Notes: generated by a model not told the origin, from the letters alone. 64,000 nt of DNA from Arthrobacter sp. fls2-241-R2A-200 (GCF_030209745.1 NZ_JARVRJ010000003.1:124001-188000), one strand, 5' to 3'; shown: positions 19,219-28,745, counted from the first letter of the stretch. Numbers and translations: made by a program.

Positions 19219-20247
19219 GTGGAACCCAACACCATGACATCCGCACGCAAGAAGATCATTCTTGACTGCGACCCCGGCCATGACGATGCGGTGGCACTGC
19301 TGCTCGCGCACGGCAACCCGGACATCGAATTGCTCGCCGTGACAACCGTGGTGGGAAACCAGACCCTGGAAAAGGTAACCCGCAACGCCTTAACCGTGGG
19401 CACCATCGCCGGCATCACCGGCGTCCCGTTCGCCGCTGGCTGCGCCCGTCCCTTGGTCCGGACCATCGAAACCGCGCCCAGCATCCACGGCGACTCCGGC
19501 ATGGACGGACCGGAACAGCCCGAGTCCGCCATCGAGCTGGACCCGCGCCACGCCGTCGACCTCATCATTGAAACCGTCATGGCGCATGAGCCGGGCACGG
19601 TCACACTGGTTCCCACAGCGGGCCTGACCAACATCGCGATGGCCGCCCGCAAGGAACCGCGCATTGTGGAACGGGTCAAGGAAGTGGTCCTCATGGGCGG
19701 CGGCTACCACGTGGGCAACTGGAGCGCCGTCGCTGAGTTCAACATCATCATCGATCCCGAGGCCGCCCACATCGTCTTCAACGAAAAGTGGCCCGTGGTG
19801 ATGGTGGGCCTTGACCTCACCCATCAGGCACTGGCCACCGACGAGGTTGTGGACCGCATTGCAGCGATCGGCACCAAGCCTGCCAAGTTCGTCCTGGAGC
19901 TGATGGAATTCTTCAAGAAGACCTACAAGGACGCGCAGGGCTTCGACTTCCCGCCCGTCCACGATCCCTGTGCGGTGGCCTACGTGATCGACCCCACCGT
20001 GATGACCACCCGCAAGGTCCCCGTTGACATCGAGCTCCAGGGCAAACTCACCCTCGGCATGACCGTGGCCGATTTTCGCGCACCCGCGCCGGAGGACTGC
20101 CACACCTCGGTTGCCGTGGACCTGGACCACACGAAGTTCTGGGACCTTGTCACCGACGCAATCGCCAGGATTGGCGAACCAACGCTCGACGGCGGCGCTG
20201 ACGCCGGCTCTGTCGCAGAATCCGTCCTCACAGGAGAGGCCAACTAA
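19219..20247 (+). CDS. Inosine/uridine-preferring nucleoside hydrolase
   Basis: A 342-residue hydrolase that splits ribonucleosides into base and ribose. The calcium-binding aspartate cluster is in ILDCDPGHDDAVALLLAHGNP, and the second block is VVLMGGGYHVGNWSAVAEFNIIIDPEAAHIVF. The last metal and substrate Asp is in PPVHDPCAVAYVIDP. I choose GTG 19219, which follows GGAGAG by four to six bases; ATG 19234 is the alternative. It leads an operon with a transporter and ribokinase, which together import a nucleoside, cut it and phosphorylate the ribose. Confidence 0.9.
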   Translation: MEPNTMTSARKKIILDCDPGHDDAVALLLAHGNPDIELLAVTTVVGNQTLEKVTRNALTVGTIAGITGVPFAAGCARPLVRTIETAPSIHGDSGMDGPEQPESAIELDPRHAVDLIIETVMAHEPGTVTLVPTAGLTNIAMAARKEPRIVERVKEVVLMGGGYHVGNWSAVAEFNIIIDPEAAHIVFNEKWPVVMVGLDLTHQALATDEVVDRIAAIGTKPAKFVLELMEFFKKTYKDAQGFDFPPVHDPCAVAYVIDPTVMTTRKVPVDIELQGKLTLGMTVADFRAPAPEDCHTSVAVDLDHTKFWDLVTDAIARIGEPTLDGGADAGSVAESVLTGEAN

Positions 20248-21698
20248 TGTCCACGCTCGTCACCGAAACCAAATCTTCGCGCAGCAACGTCACCGCACTC
20301 ATGGTTGCCCTGCTGGCAGCCTGTGTCGCGTTCCAGCTCAACGCCTCCATGCTCAGCCCGGCCTTGGTCACCATGGGCAACGAACTCCACACGGACCAAG
20401 CCACCATTGGCCTGTCGCAGACATGGTTCTTCACTGCCGCAGCTCTCTTCTCCCTCTTCCTCCCCCGGCTCAGCGACATTGTTGGCCGCAAGAAAATCCT
20501 CGTCGGCATGATGATCCTTATGGCCGTTGGATCGGTCATCGCAGCCCTTGCCCCGGATGTCACGTGGCTCTTCGTGGGCCGCATCATCCAAGGCGTCAGT
20601 GGCCCTACGGTTCCGCTGTGCCTGATCATGCTGCGCTCGTCGGTGACCAACCCCCGCAAATACGGCACTTTGATGGGCCTCATCACAGCGGTCAACGGTG
20701 GAGTGGCCGGTGTGGACTCCTTCGTCGGTGGCTACTTCGCCGAGAACTTCGGCTTCCGCAGCATCTTCTGGCTCATGGTCGTCCTGGCCGTCGTGGCTAC
20801 CGCCCTGGTTGCCCTGTTGGCCGGCGAAAGCAAGCCCGCGGCAGGAACGTCCATGGACTGGCTGGGCGTGTTCTGCATCGTCATCGCCGTAGGTGCGTTG
20901 TTGACGGCGTTGAATGAGGGCTCCAAGCTGGCCACCGCGTTCGACGCCGGAACATTGACCCTCGCTATCGGCCTGACCGTGATTGCCGCCGTCGCCTTCT
21001 TCGCTTTCTGGACGGTCGAAAAGCGCGCCAAGCAGCCCATGGTGGAGACGGTCCATCTGCGCCAACGCGCAACCTGGGCGCCGTTGTTGACCACCACCTT
21101 GACCATGACCGGCATCTTCGCGGTCATCAACGGCATCGTCCCTGCCTATGTGCAGGCGGCGAATCCCGGCTTCGGTGTTGGCCCCACCGAAATGTCGCTG
21201 ATGATCCTCACCCCGTATGCGCTCCTCGGCTGGGTGTTCGGACCGATCAGTGGCCGGCTGGCTCCCGTCCTTGGCTACACCAAGGTGTTGCGGATCGGCA
21301 TGCTGGGCAGCTTGGTGGCACTGGCCGTCATCGCGTTCTTCGGCCTCAACAGCCTGCCCATGATGATCGTGGGGACTGCGTTGCTGGGAATCATGTATGC
21401 CGGCACAGTCAACATCATGCTCAACGGCCTTGGCGTGGTCCTCTCCCCGAAAGGCAACCCGGGATTCCTGCCCGGAATGAACGCCGGCGCCTTCAACCTG
21501 GGCGCAGGGCTCAGCTTCCTGGTCCTGCCTGCTGTCCTGGTGGCCACGTCCTCCATGGGTGATCCCAAAGCGTCCTACCTGACGGTTGTGGTGGTGGGCC
21601 TTGTCATCACCGTCGCTGCACTGGCAGCGTCCTTGCTCATCCCCAAGCCTGTGGAAGCCGAGGTCACGGACTCCTCGACCACAGAGGTGAGCGCATGA
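20247..21698 (+). CDS. MFS transporter (14-segment type), probable nucleoside uptake
   Basis: A 483-residue major-facilitator protein with about 14 hydrophobic segments. The A-motif is LPRLSDIVGRKKILVG and the proline-rich fifth helix region reads GLITAVNGGVAGVDSFVGGYF. The 14-helix layout is usually linked to drug:proton antiport, but the gene overlaps the nucleoside hydrolase stop by one base (TAATG) and is followed by ribokinase with an ATGA overlap. Tight coupling implies uptake of a nucleoside or ribose-containing compound. This substrate is inferred from context only. Confidence 0.85.
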   Translation: MSTLVTETKSSRSNVTALMVALLAACVAFQLNASMLSPALVTMGNELHTDQATIGLSQTWFFTAAALFSLFLPRLSDIVGRKKILVGMMILMAVGSVIAALAPDVTWLFVGRIIQGVSGPTVPLCLIMLRSSVTNPRKYGTLMGLITAVNGGVAGVDSFVGGYFAENFGFRSIFWLMVVLAVVATALVALLAGESKPAAGTSMDWLGVFCIVIAVGALLTALNEGSKLATAFDAGTLTLAIGLTVIAAVAFFAFWTVEKRAKQPMVETVHLRQRATWAPLLTTTLTMTGIFAVINGIVPAYVQAANPGFGVGPTEMSLMILTPYALLGWVFGPISGRLAPVLGYTKVLRIGMLGSLVALAVIAFFGLNSLPMMIVGTALLGIMYAGTVNIMLNGLGVVLSPKGNPGFLPGMNAGAFNLGAGLSFLVLPAVLVATSSMGDPKASYLTVVVVGLVITVAALAASLLIPKPVEAEVTDSSTTEVSA

Positions 21699-22663
21699 GC
21701 GCCGAAACGGGCGCGCCCAAGGCGGGCGTTGTCGTCGTCGGCTCCCTCAACGCGGACCTCACCATCTACTGCGAGCGCCTCCCGCAACCGGGCGAGACCA
21801 TCCACGGAAGCGGCTTCGCAGTGAACCCCGGCGGCAAGAGCGCTAACCAGGCCGTCGCTGCCAGCAAGCTCGGTGCCCGGGTCAGCCTGATCGGCGCCGT
21901 GGGCGATGACCCTAACGGCACCATGCTGCTGGAATCAACGGCGGGCTCCGGCGTCGACGTCTCCCGCGTCCAGCGCGCCGACGCTGCCACCGGCGTCGCC
22001 GTCATCTCGGTGGACGCGAGCGGAGAGAACAGCATCATCATCTCTGCCGGCGCCAACGGGACCCTGGCGCCGTCCGACGTGGAGGCCGCGTCTGGGGCTT
22101 TCGCCGACTCCGCCGTGGTGTGCCTCTGCTTGGAGGTGGGGATCGATACCGTGATCGCCGCCGCCCAGGCAGGGCACGACGCCGGAGCCACCGTCCTGCT
22201 CAACCTCTCGCCGTACGCTGAGGTGCCCCCGGTCCTGGCCGAGCTAACCGACGTGCTGCTGGTCAACGCGCATGAGGCCTCGCTGTTCCTGGGATCCGAA
22301 GCAAGCATTCCCGGTCCCGGGTCCGGCGCTGAGGCATGGGAAGTGGTTCAGCGCCGTTTTGCCGACCGCGGGCTACACCGCGTGCTGGTGACACTCGGCG
22401 ATCAGGGTTCGATGGTGCTCGACGCCCTGGCTGAAGCCGGAGGCCGAATCACCCGCATCGCACCGACCCCAGTGTCCGCAGTGGACACCACGGGTGCCGG
22501 CGACGCCTTTACCGGCGCGGTCGCCGCGCGACTGGCGGCCGGTGAGTCGTTGGCGGATGCGGCGGCGTTTGCCTCCGTGGCCGCGGCATTGGCCGCCACC
22601 AAAAAGGGCACGCAGGCGGCGTATCCCAGCACCGCCGACGTCGAAGAGCTGCTGGGCGCCTAG
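21695..22663 (+). CDS. rbsK: Ribokinase (PfkB family)
   Basis: A 322-residue sugar kinase that phosphorylates ribose at O5. Signature one is NPGGKSANQAVAASKLGA, and signature two is DTTGAGDAFTGAVAARLAAG, with the catalytic base Asp270. The start overlaps the upstream transporter by four bases (ATGA). Its job in this operon is to capture ribose released by the nucleoside hydrolase and feed it to the pentose phosphate pathway. Confidence 0.92.
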   Translation: MSAETGAPKAGVVVVGSLNADLTIYCERLPQPGETIHGSGFAVNPGGKSANQAVAASKLGARVSLIGAVGDDPNGTMLLESTAGSGVDVSRVQRADAATGVAVISVDASGENSIIISAGANGTLAPSDVEAASGAFADSAVVCLCLEVGIDTVIAAAQAGHDAGATVLLNLSPYAEVPPVLAELTDVLLVNAHEASLFLGSEASIPGPGSGAEAWEVVQRRFADRGLHRVLVTLGDQGSMVLDALAEAGGRITRIAPTPVSAVDTTGAGDAFTGAVAARLAAGESLADAAAFASVAAALAATKKGTQAAYPSTADVEELLGA

Positions 22664-22686
22664 CCCCGGCGCTCCGGCGCGTGACA

Positions 22687-22711
22687 ATCTTGACAAGAAA
22701 TTTGACAAGAT
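22687..22711. promoter_or_regulatory. 25-bp dyad, possible operator or promoter region
   Basis: An imperfect palindrome with outer arms ATCTTGACAA and TTGACAAGAT; its left half contains the shorter palindrome TCTTGACAAGA. Each arm includes a TTGACA box. It lies after ribokinase and about 60 bases before the phosphatase gene, so it may be an operator and -35 region for that gene. Confidence 0.45.
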
Positions 22712-22773
22712 CATGGCGAGGTTGTGAAGTGGCCCCCTAGCCAAGAGGGGGTGCCGTCCACCATGCTTGCTGA

Positions 22774-23346
22774 ATGTACTCAACGCCGAGCCCATACCGC
22801 ATCATTACGGTCTGCACAGGAAACATCTGCCGCTCGCCCATGGCAGCGCTCATGCTGACTGAAGCTTTTGACGCGGAAGGGCTCAGCGAGCTTGTAGTGG
22901 TGGACTCCGCAGGGACCACCGGATACGAGGTGGGGCACCCCATTGACCCCCGTGCGGCGCGGGTCCTGACAGCCCATAACATCCCGTCAGAGGACCACAC
23001 AGCGCGGAAATGGCGGCAGGAATGGTTCACCGAAAGGGACCTGATCCTGGCGCTGGACGTGGACCATTTCGGCTGGCTCCAACAGGGGGCGCCGGGCCCC
23101 GAATCGTTGAATAAGGTGCGGATGCTGAGGAGCTTCGATCCGGCCATGGCCAGCCGCAGCTCACTCGACCTCGGCATCGAGGATCCTTGGTATGGCGGGC
23201 ACACAGACTTCGACACCACATGGAAGCTCATCCATGCGGCTGTCCCGGGCATTGTGGAGCATGTGAAAGCTGCACTTGGCCCGTCCGCTGCACAGGAGAC
23301 AGCCCGACGGGGCGGGGAACCTCAGCAGGTAACCTCTATGTCATGA
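22774..23346 (+). CDS. Low-molecular-weight protein tyrosine phosphatase
   Basis: A 190-residue phosphatase of the LMW-PTP/ArsC fold. The P-loop is Cys14-TGNIC-Arg20-Ser21 (VCTGNICRSPMA) and the general-acid motif is EDPWYGG, with DPW in place of the common DPY. It is about 30 residues longer than typical members because of a polar Gly/Arg-rich tail. Its stop overlaps the start of the kinase-PabB gene (ATGA), so the two are coupled. Its phosphoprotein target is unknown. Confidence 0.87.
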   Translation: MYSTPSPYRIITVCTGNICRSPMAALMLTEAFDAEGLSELVVVDSAGTTGYEVGHPIDPRAARVLTAHNIPSEDHTARKWRQEWFTERDLILALDVDHFGWLQQGAPGPESLNKVRMLRSFDPAMASRSSLDLGIEDPWYGGHTDFDTTWKLIHAAVPGIVEHVKAALGPSAAQETARRGGEPQQVTSMS

Positions 23347-25379
23347 CCCCAAAACCTGTGATCATTGCTGTGGACGGGCGGTCCGGCGCAGGGAAGACCA
23401 CGTTGGCCGTTGAATTGGCGGCCCGGTTGAGGGAGCACCATAAGGTCTCGCTGTTCCATCTGGAGGACATTTATCCCGGCTGGAACGGCCTCGCCGCCGG
23501 GATCGACCGGTACGTCGCCACCGTCCTCGCACCGCTGAGCCAAGGACTGGCAGCCGAGTGGACCAGTTGGGATTGGGAAAGACATTACGACGGCGCAACG
23601 AACGTCACGCTTCCCGCTGAGGTGGTGATCGTGGAGGGTGTCGGCGCGGCCGCCCACTCCGCGCGTCCCCTGCTGGATGCCGTGGTGTGGGTCGAATCCC
23701 CGGGCGAGGACCGTCGTCGTCGGGCTCTCTCGCGCGACGGGAGCACCTACGAACCGCACTGGGACGGCTGGGCTGCCCAGGAAGAGGAGTGGCTGCGATC
23801 CGATGCTGTGATCGATGCCGCAGACGTCCGCGTGGAGAACCCCGCGGACGGGAGCGCCCCGGCCGACGTGCTGCGGGCCTTGATGTACCTGCCGTCCATG
23901 GCCGCGATTATCTCGCCCGAGCTCGGTGCGCGGGACGGGCTGCAGCTCCGAGCCGAGCGGATCGCCGCGGCCCCGGACGCTGCATTGCTGTTCGAGGCCC
24001 TCTACGGCCGCTCCACCAACGCCGTCTGGCTCGATTCCTCCAACGCATCGGCCCTGCCTGAGTCCCCGCAAGCGGCCGCCCGGAGCCGGTTCAGTATCCT
24101 CGCGGACGACGCCGGGACGTTTGGACAGTCGGTCCTCCACCGCGCGGGCGCTACGCAAGTGACAGCGGGCTCCGCAACGGTCAGGACCACCGGCCCCTTT
24201 TTCCGGTGGCTCGATTCCGTGTGGGGGCGCCAGGCCGTGCGGGCACCCCGGGGTTACGACGGGCAGTTCACGCTCGGCTGGCTCGGCTATCTGGGCTACG
24301 AACTCAAACGGGAAACCGGCGGCAATGACGTGTCCTCGCCAACTCCGGACGCGGCCCTCCTTTTCGCCGGTCGGGCTGTTGTGGTGGACCACCGCGAACG
24401 GACGGTGTGGTTGCTCGCCTTGGACGCTCCCGACGCCGATGCCTGGCTACGTGAGGCGCGCACCGCCGTCGAGGTTGCTGCTGGCGCTGGTGGGGATGCC
24501 GCCGTCGAGCGTTCCCAGCGCACGGTGCCCGAGTTCGTCAGCCGGGACTCCGCCACGGACTACAAACGCAAAATCGCAGCGGCGCAGCACCGTATCAGCG
24601 AGGGCGACACGTATGAAGTTTGCCTGACCACTACCCTGGAGGCGCCCGCCGGGGGCCTCGATTCCTGGCAAAGCTACCTGGACCTTCGACGTCGGAACCC
24701 GGCCCCGTTTGGCAGTTACCTTCGGTTCGGTGAATTGGCGGTCGCCAGCACCTCACCCGAGCGTTTCCTCCGCATCCATTCCGACGGCGGCATGCGCGCC
24801 GAACCAATCAAGGGCACCCGCGGCCGGTCAGCCGACACCGCAGAGGACGCCACGCTGAAGCACCAACTGGAAACGTCGTTAAAGGACCGCGCTGAAAACA
24901 TCATGATCGTGGACTTGCTGCGCAACGATCTTAGCCACTTCGCAGTGCCCGGTTCAGTGTCCGTGAGCCGGCTTTGTGCGATCGAAACCTACGCCACAGT
25001 CCACCAGATGGTGAGCACCGTGGACGCGCATCTGCGGCCGGGAGCCCCGCGGGCAGAGGCCGTGGCGGCGGCCTTTCCCGCAGGCTCCATGACCGGTGCC
25101 CCGAAGATCAGCACCATGGACATCCTGGACGGACTTGAGGACGGTCCCCGCGGCATCTACTCAGGAGCGATCGGCTACTTTTCGTTGAACGCCGCCACTG
25201 ATCTGGCCGTCGTGATCCGGACTTTGGTCATCAACCCCGACGGCGACGGCGGCCGAACGCTGAGCCTCGGGGTCGGTGGGGCAATAACAGCCGATTCGAC
25301 GGCCGACGACGAGTACGAAGAGATCCGGACCAAGGCCTTCGGTGTTCTCTCGACCCTGGGAGCCGTTTTCCCGGATTGA
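23343..25379 (+). CDS. pabB: P-loop kinase fused to aminodeoxychorismate synthase component I
   Basis: A 678-residue two-part protein. Residues 1 to about 190 are a P-loop nucleotide-binding domain like uridine kinases, with Walker A GRSGAGKTT at 12-20 and VIVEGVGAAA as a Walker B-like strand. From about 220 the protein is a chorismate-binding PabB/TrpE enzyme: PFGSYLRFGELAVASTSPERFLRI, EPIKGTRGRS, IMIVDLLRNDLSHF and PAGSMTGAPKISTMDIL. It aminates chorismate toward p-aminobenzoate. No PabA glutaminase domain is fused. The start at 23343 overlaps the phosphatase stop. PabC is nearby at 27.0 kb. The role of the kinase domain is unknown. Confidence 0.88.
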   Translation: MTPKPVIIAVDGRSGAGKTTLAVELAARLREHHKVSLFHLEDIYPGWNGLAAGIDRYVATVLAPLSQGLAAEWTSWDWERHYDGATNVTLPAEVVIVEGVGAAAHSARPLLDAVVWVESPGEDRRRRALSRDGSTYEPHWDGWAAQEEEWLRSDAVIDAADVRVENPADGSAPADVLRALMYLPSMAAIISPELGARDGLQLRAERIAAAPDAALLFEALYGRSTNAVWLDSSNASALPESPQAAARSRFSILADDAGTFGQSVLHRAGATQVTAGSATVRTTGPFFRWLDSVWGRQAVRAPRGYDGQFTLGWLGYLGYELKRETGGNDVSSPTPDAALLFAGRAVVVDHRERTVWLLALDAPDADAWLREARTAVEVAAGAGGDAAVERSQRTVPEFVSRDSATDYKRKIAAAQHRISEGDTYEVCLTTTLEAPAGGLDSWQSYLDLRRRNPAPFGSYLRFGELAVASTSPERFLRIHSDGGMRAEPIKGTRGRSADTAEDATLKHQLETSLKDRAENIMIVDLLRNDLSHFAVPGSVSVSRLCAIETYATVHQMVSTVDAHLRPGAPRAEAVAAAFPAGSMTGAPKISTMDILDGLEDGPRGIYSGAIGYFSLNAATDLAVVIRTLVINPDGDGGRTLSLGVGGAITADSTADDEYEEIRTKAFGVLSTLGAVFPD

Positions 25380-25459
25380 GCATTGCGGCTCGAGCCGGGC
25401 TTCCTGTGCGGTGCTGCCTGTGCCGTGCTGCCAGGGCTGCGCCGCCCGCGAGGCGCTGC

Positions 25460-26935
25460 CTACTGGAGTGTCGCGGTCAATCGCGCCACGTTATCCACAT
25501 ACTTGGCCAAGGGGGGCCGGTCCATCCAGTCATCCAGCATAAGCTCACGGGACACCTCCCGGTACGTGGACTCCACTGACCGCATGAGGTTCACGGTCTC
25601 GGCGCCCAACAGCATCACCGAGACCTCCATGTTCAAGGAGAAGGAGCGCATATCCATGTTGCTGGAACCCAGGACAGCCACTTCGTCGTCGATGGTGAAG
25701 TGCTTGGCGTGGAGGACGTACGGTGCCCGGTACAAGTAGATGCGGACGCCGGCTTCAAGCAAGGCCTCGTAGTAAGAGCGCTGGGCGTGGTGGACCAGGA
25801 ATTGGTCGCCCTTTTCGGAGACGAAGAGTTCCACGTCCACGCCGCGCTGGGCTGCGGTAGTGATGGCATACAGCAGGGAATCATCCGGGACAAAGTACGG
25901 GCTGCAGATGGAAATCCTATGCTGCGCGGAATAGATCAATGTGTTGAACAGTCGCAGGTTGTTTTCCGTGGCGAACCCCGGGCCGCTGGGAACCACTTGG
26001 GCCGTGACGTTCCCGGGCGGTGGTGGTTGCGTGGGCAGGCGCAATTGGTCTTCCAGGGACTCGTCGGTTTCGCTCAGCCAGTCGGTGGCGAAGACAACGT
26101 TGAGGGTGGACACGATTGGGCCCTCGAGACGGGACATGAGCTCAACCCATTTGCGGCCAACCTTCCGGTGCTTCGGGTTGTTATAGGAGGGCTCGATAAG
26201 GTTTTGCGATCCTGTGAAGGCAATCTCGCCATCGATCACCATGATCTTGCGGTGGTTCCGCAAGTCGGGCCTGCGCCATTGGCCGTGGATGGGCAGAAGC
26301 GGGAGCATCCTTTTCCACTGCACCTGGCTTGCCCTGAGCCGCCGGATCAAGCGGCGGTAACCCTTGATGCGGAGTGTTCCGATGTGGTCGAAGAGGAGCC
26401 TGACGGTCACTCCCCTGTCCGCCGCTTTTTCCAATTCCGTCAGGAGATCGGTGGTCAGGAAGTCGCTGCTCATGATGTAGAACTCGGCGTTGACGTAGTT
26501 CTTGGCGCCCTTGATGGCCTCCGTCATGGCTTTGATGGATTCCTCGTAGCCTGGAATGAGTTCCACCTTGTTGCCGTCAACCATGGGCAACGAGCCGAGC
26601 CTCCGGTTCAGCTCCCCTGCCGATGTCACCCATTCGGGGCCCGCGTACTCACTCCCGGCTTCGGCCAGCCCATCCGTGACGGCCCGGACCCGGCGGTTGA
26701 CATCCTCCTGCTGTTGACGCCTGCGCTTGGACAGCCGGAAGTTTCCGAAGAGGAGGAACAGGATAAAGCCCACTGAGGGCACCAAAAAGACCGTCAACAA
26801 CCATGCCATAGCGGTGGTCGGGCGGCGGTTGCCGGGGATGACCCCCAAAAGCACGATGCGGAGTCCGACTTCCACGATGGCCCACACGGTGAGCAGCCAA
26901 GTCCACTCCTGGCCGAACGGAAAAGGAAACAGCAC
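25460..26935 (-). CDS. cls: Cardiolipin synthase (phospholipase D family)
   Basis: A 491-residue membrane enzyme that joins phosphatidyl groups to make cardiolipin. Two N-terminal membrane segments (WTWLLTVWAIVEVGLRIVLLG and AMAWLLTVFLVPSVGFILFLLFG in outline) are followed by two HKD motifs: His228/Lys230/Asp235 in RNHRKIMVID and His409/Lys411/Asp416 in LHAKHFTIDD, each with GS(S/Q)N after it. I use GTG 26935 because TAGGGG sits seven bases upstream; ATG 26956 would add seven residues with no ribosome site. It separates pabB from pabC and is on the other strand. Confidence 0.9.
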   Translation of the reverse strand: MLFPFPFGQEWTWLLTVWAIVEVGLRIVLLGVIPGNRRPTTAMAWLLTVFLVPSVGFILFLLFGNFRLSKRRRQQQEDVNRRVRAVTDGLAEAGSEYAGPEWVTSAGELNRRLGSLPMVDGNKVELIPGYEESIKAMTEAIKGAKNYVNAEFYIMSSDFLTTDLLTELEKAADRGVTVRLLFDHIGTLRIKGYRRLIRRLRASQVQWKRMLPLLPIHGQWRRPDLRNHRKIMVIDGEIAFTGSQNLIEPSYNNPKHRKVGRKWVELMSRLEGPIVSTLNVVFATDWLSETDESLEDQLRLPTQPPPPGNVTAQVVPSGPGFATENNLRLFNTLIYSAQHRISICSPYFVPDDSLLYAITTAAQRGVDVELFVSEKGDQFLVHHAQRSYYEALLEAGVRIYLYRAPYVLHAKHFTIDDEVAVLGSSNMDMRSFSLNMEVSVMLLGAETVNLMRSVESTYREVSRELMLDDWMDRPPLAKYVDNVARLTATLQ

Positions 26936-27021
26936 GCGACAACCCCTACGATCCATGAACAACGGTGACCACAGCCTATCCGGCCAAGGCGCTCCCTGAG
27001 GCCCAGCACTAAGCTGGGACC

Positions 27022-27963
27022 ATGACTTCCCCTGCACCGACAGTCCTCGTTTTCCTGGACCCCGCCGTCGAAAATGGCCGCATTGCTGATTCGAGCCAGC
27101 CGCAACTCATGGCAACGGACCTTGGAGCCACCCGTGGTGATGGTGTGTTCGAATCGCTGCTTGCCGTCCAAGGCCGGCCCCGCAAGGTACAGGCACACCT
27201 GAATCGGCTGGTAAGTTCTGCTGCTGCCCTGGACTTGGAACTGCCTGGGCAGGATGCGTGGCGCAAAGCCATTTCCACCGCCATCAATGAATTCCGCCAG
27301 TCGCATCCGGCCCCTACCCCGGAGGAGGACGAAGTCGTCGTCAAGCTGCTCGTGACCCGCGGCGTCGAGGGTGCCTCGAGCCCCACCTGCTGGGTGCAGG
27401 CTTCACCCTCCCCTGCGGGTAGTCGCCGGCAACGCGAGACGGGAATCGACGTCGTACTTTTGGACCGTGGCTTCGACACGGAAGCCGGCGAGCGCGCACC
27501 GTGGCTGTTGCTTGGGGCCAAGACCCTGTCCTATGCCGTGAACATGGCGGCGCTTCGGTATGCGCACAAGCAGGGCGCGGACGACGCGATTTTCACGTCC
27601 ACCGACGGCCGCGTTTTGGAGGGCCCCACGTCCACGGTCCTTTTGGCGCACTTGGAGACAGTGGACGACGGCGAAGGTTCAGCCAGGACTGTTCGGCGCC
27701 TGATCACTCCCCAGCTGGACAGCGGCATTCTCCCCGGAACCTCGCAGGGGGCGCTCTTTGCAGCGGCCAAGGCGGCTGGTTGGGAACTGGGTTATGGTCC
27801 GTTGGAACCGCAGGACCTGTTCGACGCCGATGCCGTCTGGCTCATTTCGAGCATCCGGCTGATCGCGCCCGTGAACCACATCAATGGCAAAGAGGTGGGC
27901 GCTCCCGATGTGCGGAAACAACTCACTGCGGAACTGAATGAGTTGTTTGCCGGGATCGAGTAA
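27022..27963 (+). CDS. pabC: Aminodeoxychorismate lyase (PLP fold type IV)
   Basis: A 313-residue class IV PLP enzyme releasing p-aminobenzoate and pyruvate from aminodeoxychorismate. The early block is TRGDGVFESLLAVQGRPRKVQAHLNRL, the Schiff-base lysine is Lys167 in LLLGAKTLSYAVNM, and EGPTSTVLL binds the cofactor phosphate. A fold-IV branched-chain or D-amino acid transaminase could look similar, but pabB close by favours folate synthesis. A TAAGCT box exactly six bases upstream of the ATG suggests a leaderless mRNA. Confidence 0.84.
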   Translation: MTSPAPTVLVFLDPAVENGRIADSSQPQLMATDLGATRGDGVFESLLAVQGRPRKVQAHLNRLVSSAAALDLELPGQDAWRKAISTAINEFRQSHPAPTPEEDEVVVKLLVTRGVEGASSPTCWVQASPSPAGSRRQRETGIDVVLLDRGFDTEAGERAPWLLLGAKTLSYAVNMAALRYAHKQGADDAIFTSTDGRVLEGPTSTVLLAHLETVDDGEGSARTVRRLITPQLDSGILPGTSQGALFAAAKAAGWELGYGPLEPQDLFDADAVWLISSIRLIAPVNHINGKEVGAPDVRKQLTAELNELFAGIE

Positions 27964-27998
27964 ATTCCCGACCTCAAACCGGACCACGACGCGGCGCG

Positions 27999-28481
27999 CT
28001 ATTTCTTGCTTGCCCGCACTGGGTGCTCACTGAGAATGGACAGCCGATTGAACGCGTTGATTCCGATCGCCGCCATGCAGATAACGCTGATCTGCTCGTC
28101 CGTGTAGTGCTGCCGCGCTCGCTCGAACAACTCGGCGCTGGGCCGGGACGAGCTCATGCGGGTGATCTGCTCGGCGATTTCCATCGCCACCACTTCCGCT
28201 GCTTCGAATAACTGCGCCTCCTTGTAGACGGCAACCAGGGAGAGCCGCTGTTCCGTCTCACCAAGTTTCAAGGCCCGGCGGTGATGGAGGTCCAAACAGA
28301 AAGCGCACCCGTTGATCTGGGAGGAGAGGTAGTTGATGAGTTCCAGGGTCAGGCGTGGGAGCCCCTGCCGGTCGGCTTCCTCAACGAGCTGCTGGGAATA
28401 GTGGCTGAGCGTGGCGTAGAGGTCCGGCTGCTGCTTGTCCAAATATCCGGCGAGCCGGGGTTTTCCTTCTTGTTCGGGCAT
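27999..28481 (-). CDS. AhpD-like carboxymuconolactone decarboxylase-family protein
   Basis: A 160-residue all-helical protein of the AhpD/CMD family. The redox pair is Cys59-Ala-Phe-Cys62 with His66 close behind (INGCAFCLDLHHRRAL), which marks it as a peroxidase-type member rather than a decarboxylase. Such proteins reduce alkyl hydroperoxides using a lipoyl or thiol donor. A TAGGCT box exactly six bases before the ATG on this strand suggests a leaderless mRNA. The donor and substrate are not known. Confidence 0.85.
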   Translation of the reverse strand: MPEQEGKPRLAGYLDKQQPDLYATLSHYSQQLVEEADRQGLPRLTLELINYLSSQINGCAFCLDLHHRRALKLGETEQRLSLVAVYKEAQLFEAAEVVAMEIAEQITRMSSSRPSAELFERARQHYTDEQISVICMAAIGINAFNRLSILSEHPVRASKK

Positions 28482-28620
28482 GGTTGGAGCCTAGCGCAAC
28501 GCCGTCGAACCCTGCGGGACGTAAGAAAACGACGCTTGGGCAGGCTCCGATTACGCAACATGACGGCTGCTTCAGGCCCTCCGAGTGCGCCGGTGTCCTC
28601 GCGGATGTTACGTTTTTCCA

Positions 28621-28699
28621 GAGTAATGAGCACCAGCGCCAAGCCCTGACTTGCTGGTCGGCAACCCTCTCTCCGGCGGGGTGCCTCAGGTGACTACTC
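28621..28699 (+). promoter_or_regulatory. SAM-IV riboswitch
   Basis: The leader matches the SAM-IV class: AATGAGCACCAGCG, then AAGCCCTGACTTGCTGG, CGGCAACCCTC and CGGCGGGGTGCCTCAGGTGA. The closing P1 stem pairs GAGTA (28621-28625) with TACTC (28695-28699). It stands 46 bases before a three-gene operon ending in metZ, the expected target of SAM feedback. Binding should lower expression when S-adenosylmethionine is plentiful. I see no clear intrinsic terminator after it, so control may be at translation of the first gene, whose GAGGAG site is downstream. Confidence 0.9.
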
Positions 28700-28745
28700 G
28701 GCGTATCGACAATTCGAACTGCAAGCGTGATCGAGGAGAAGCACC

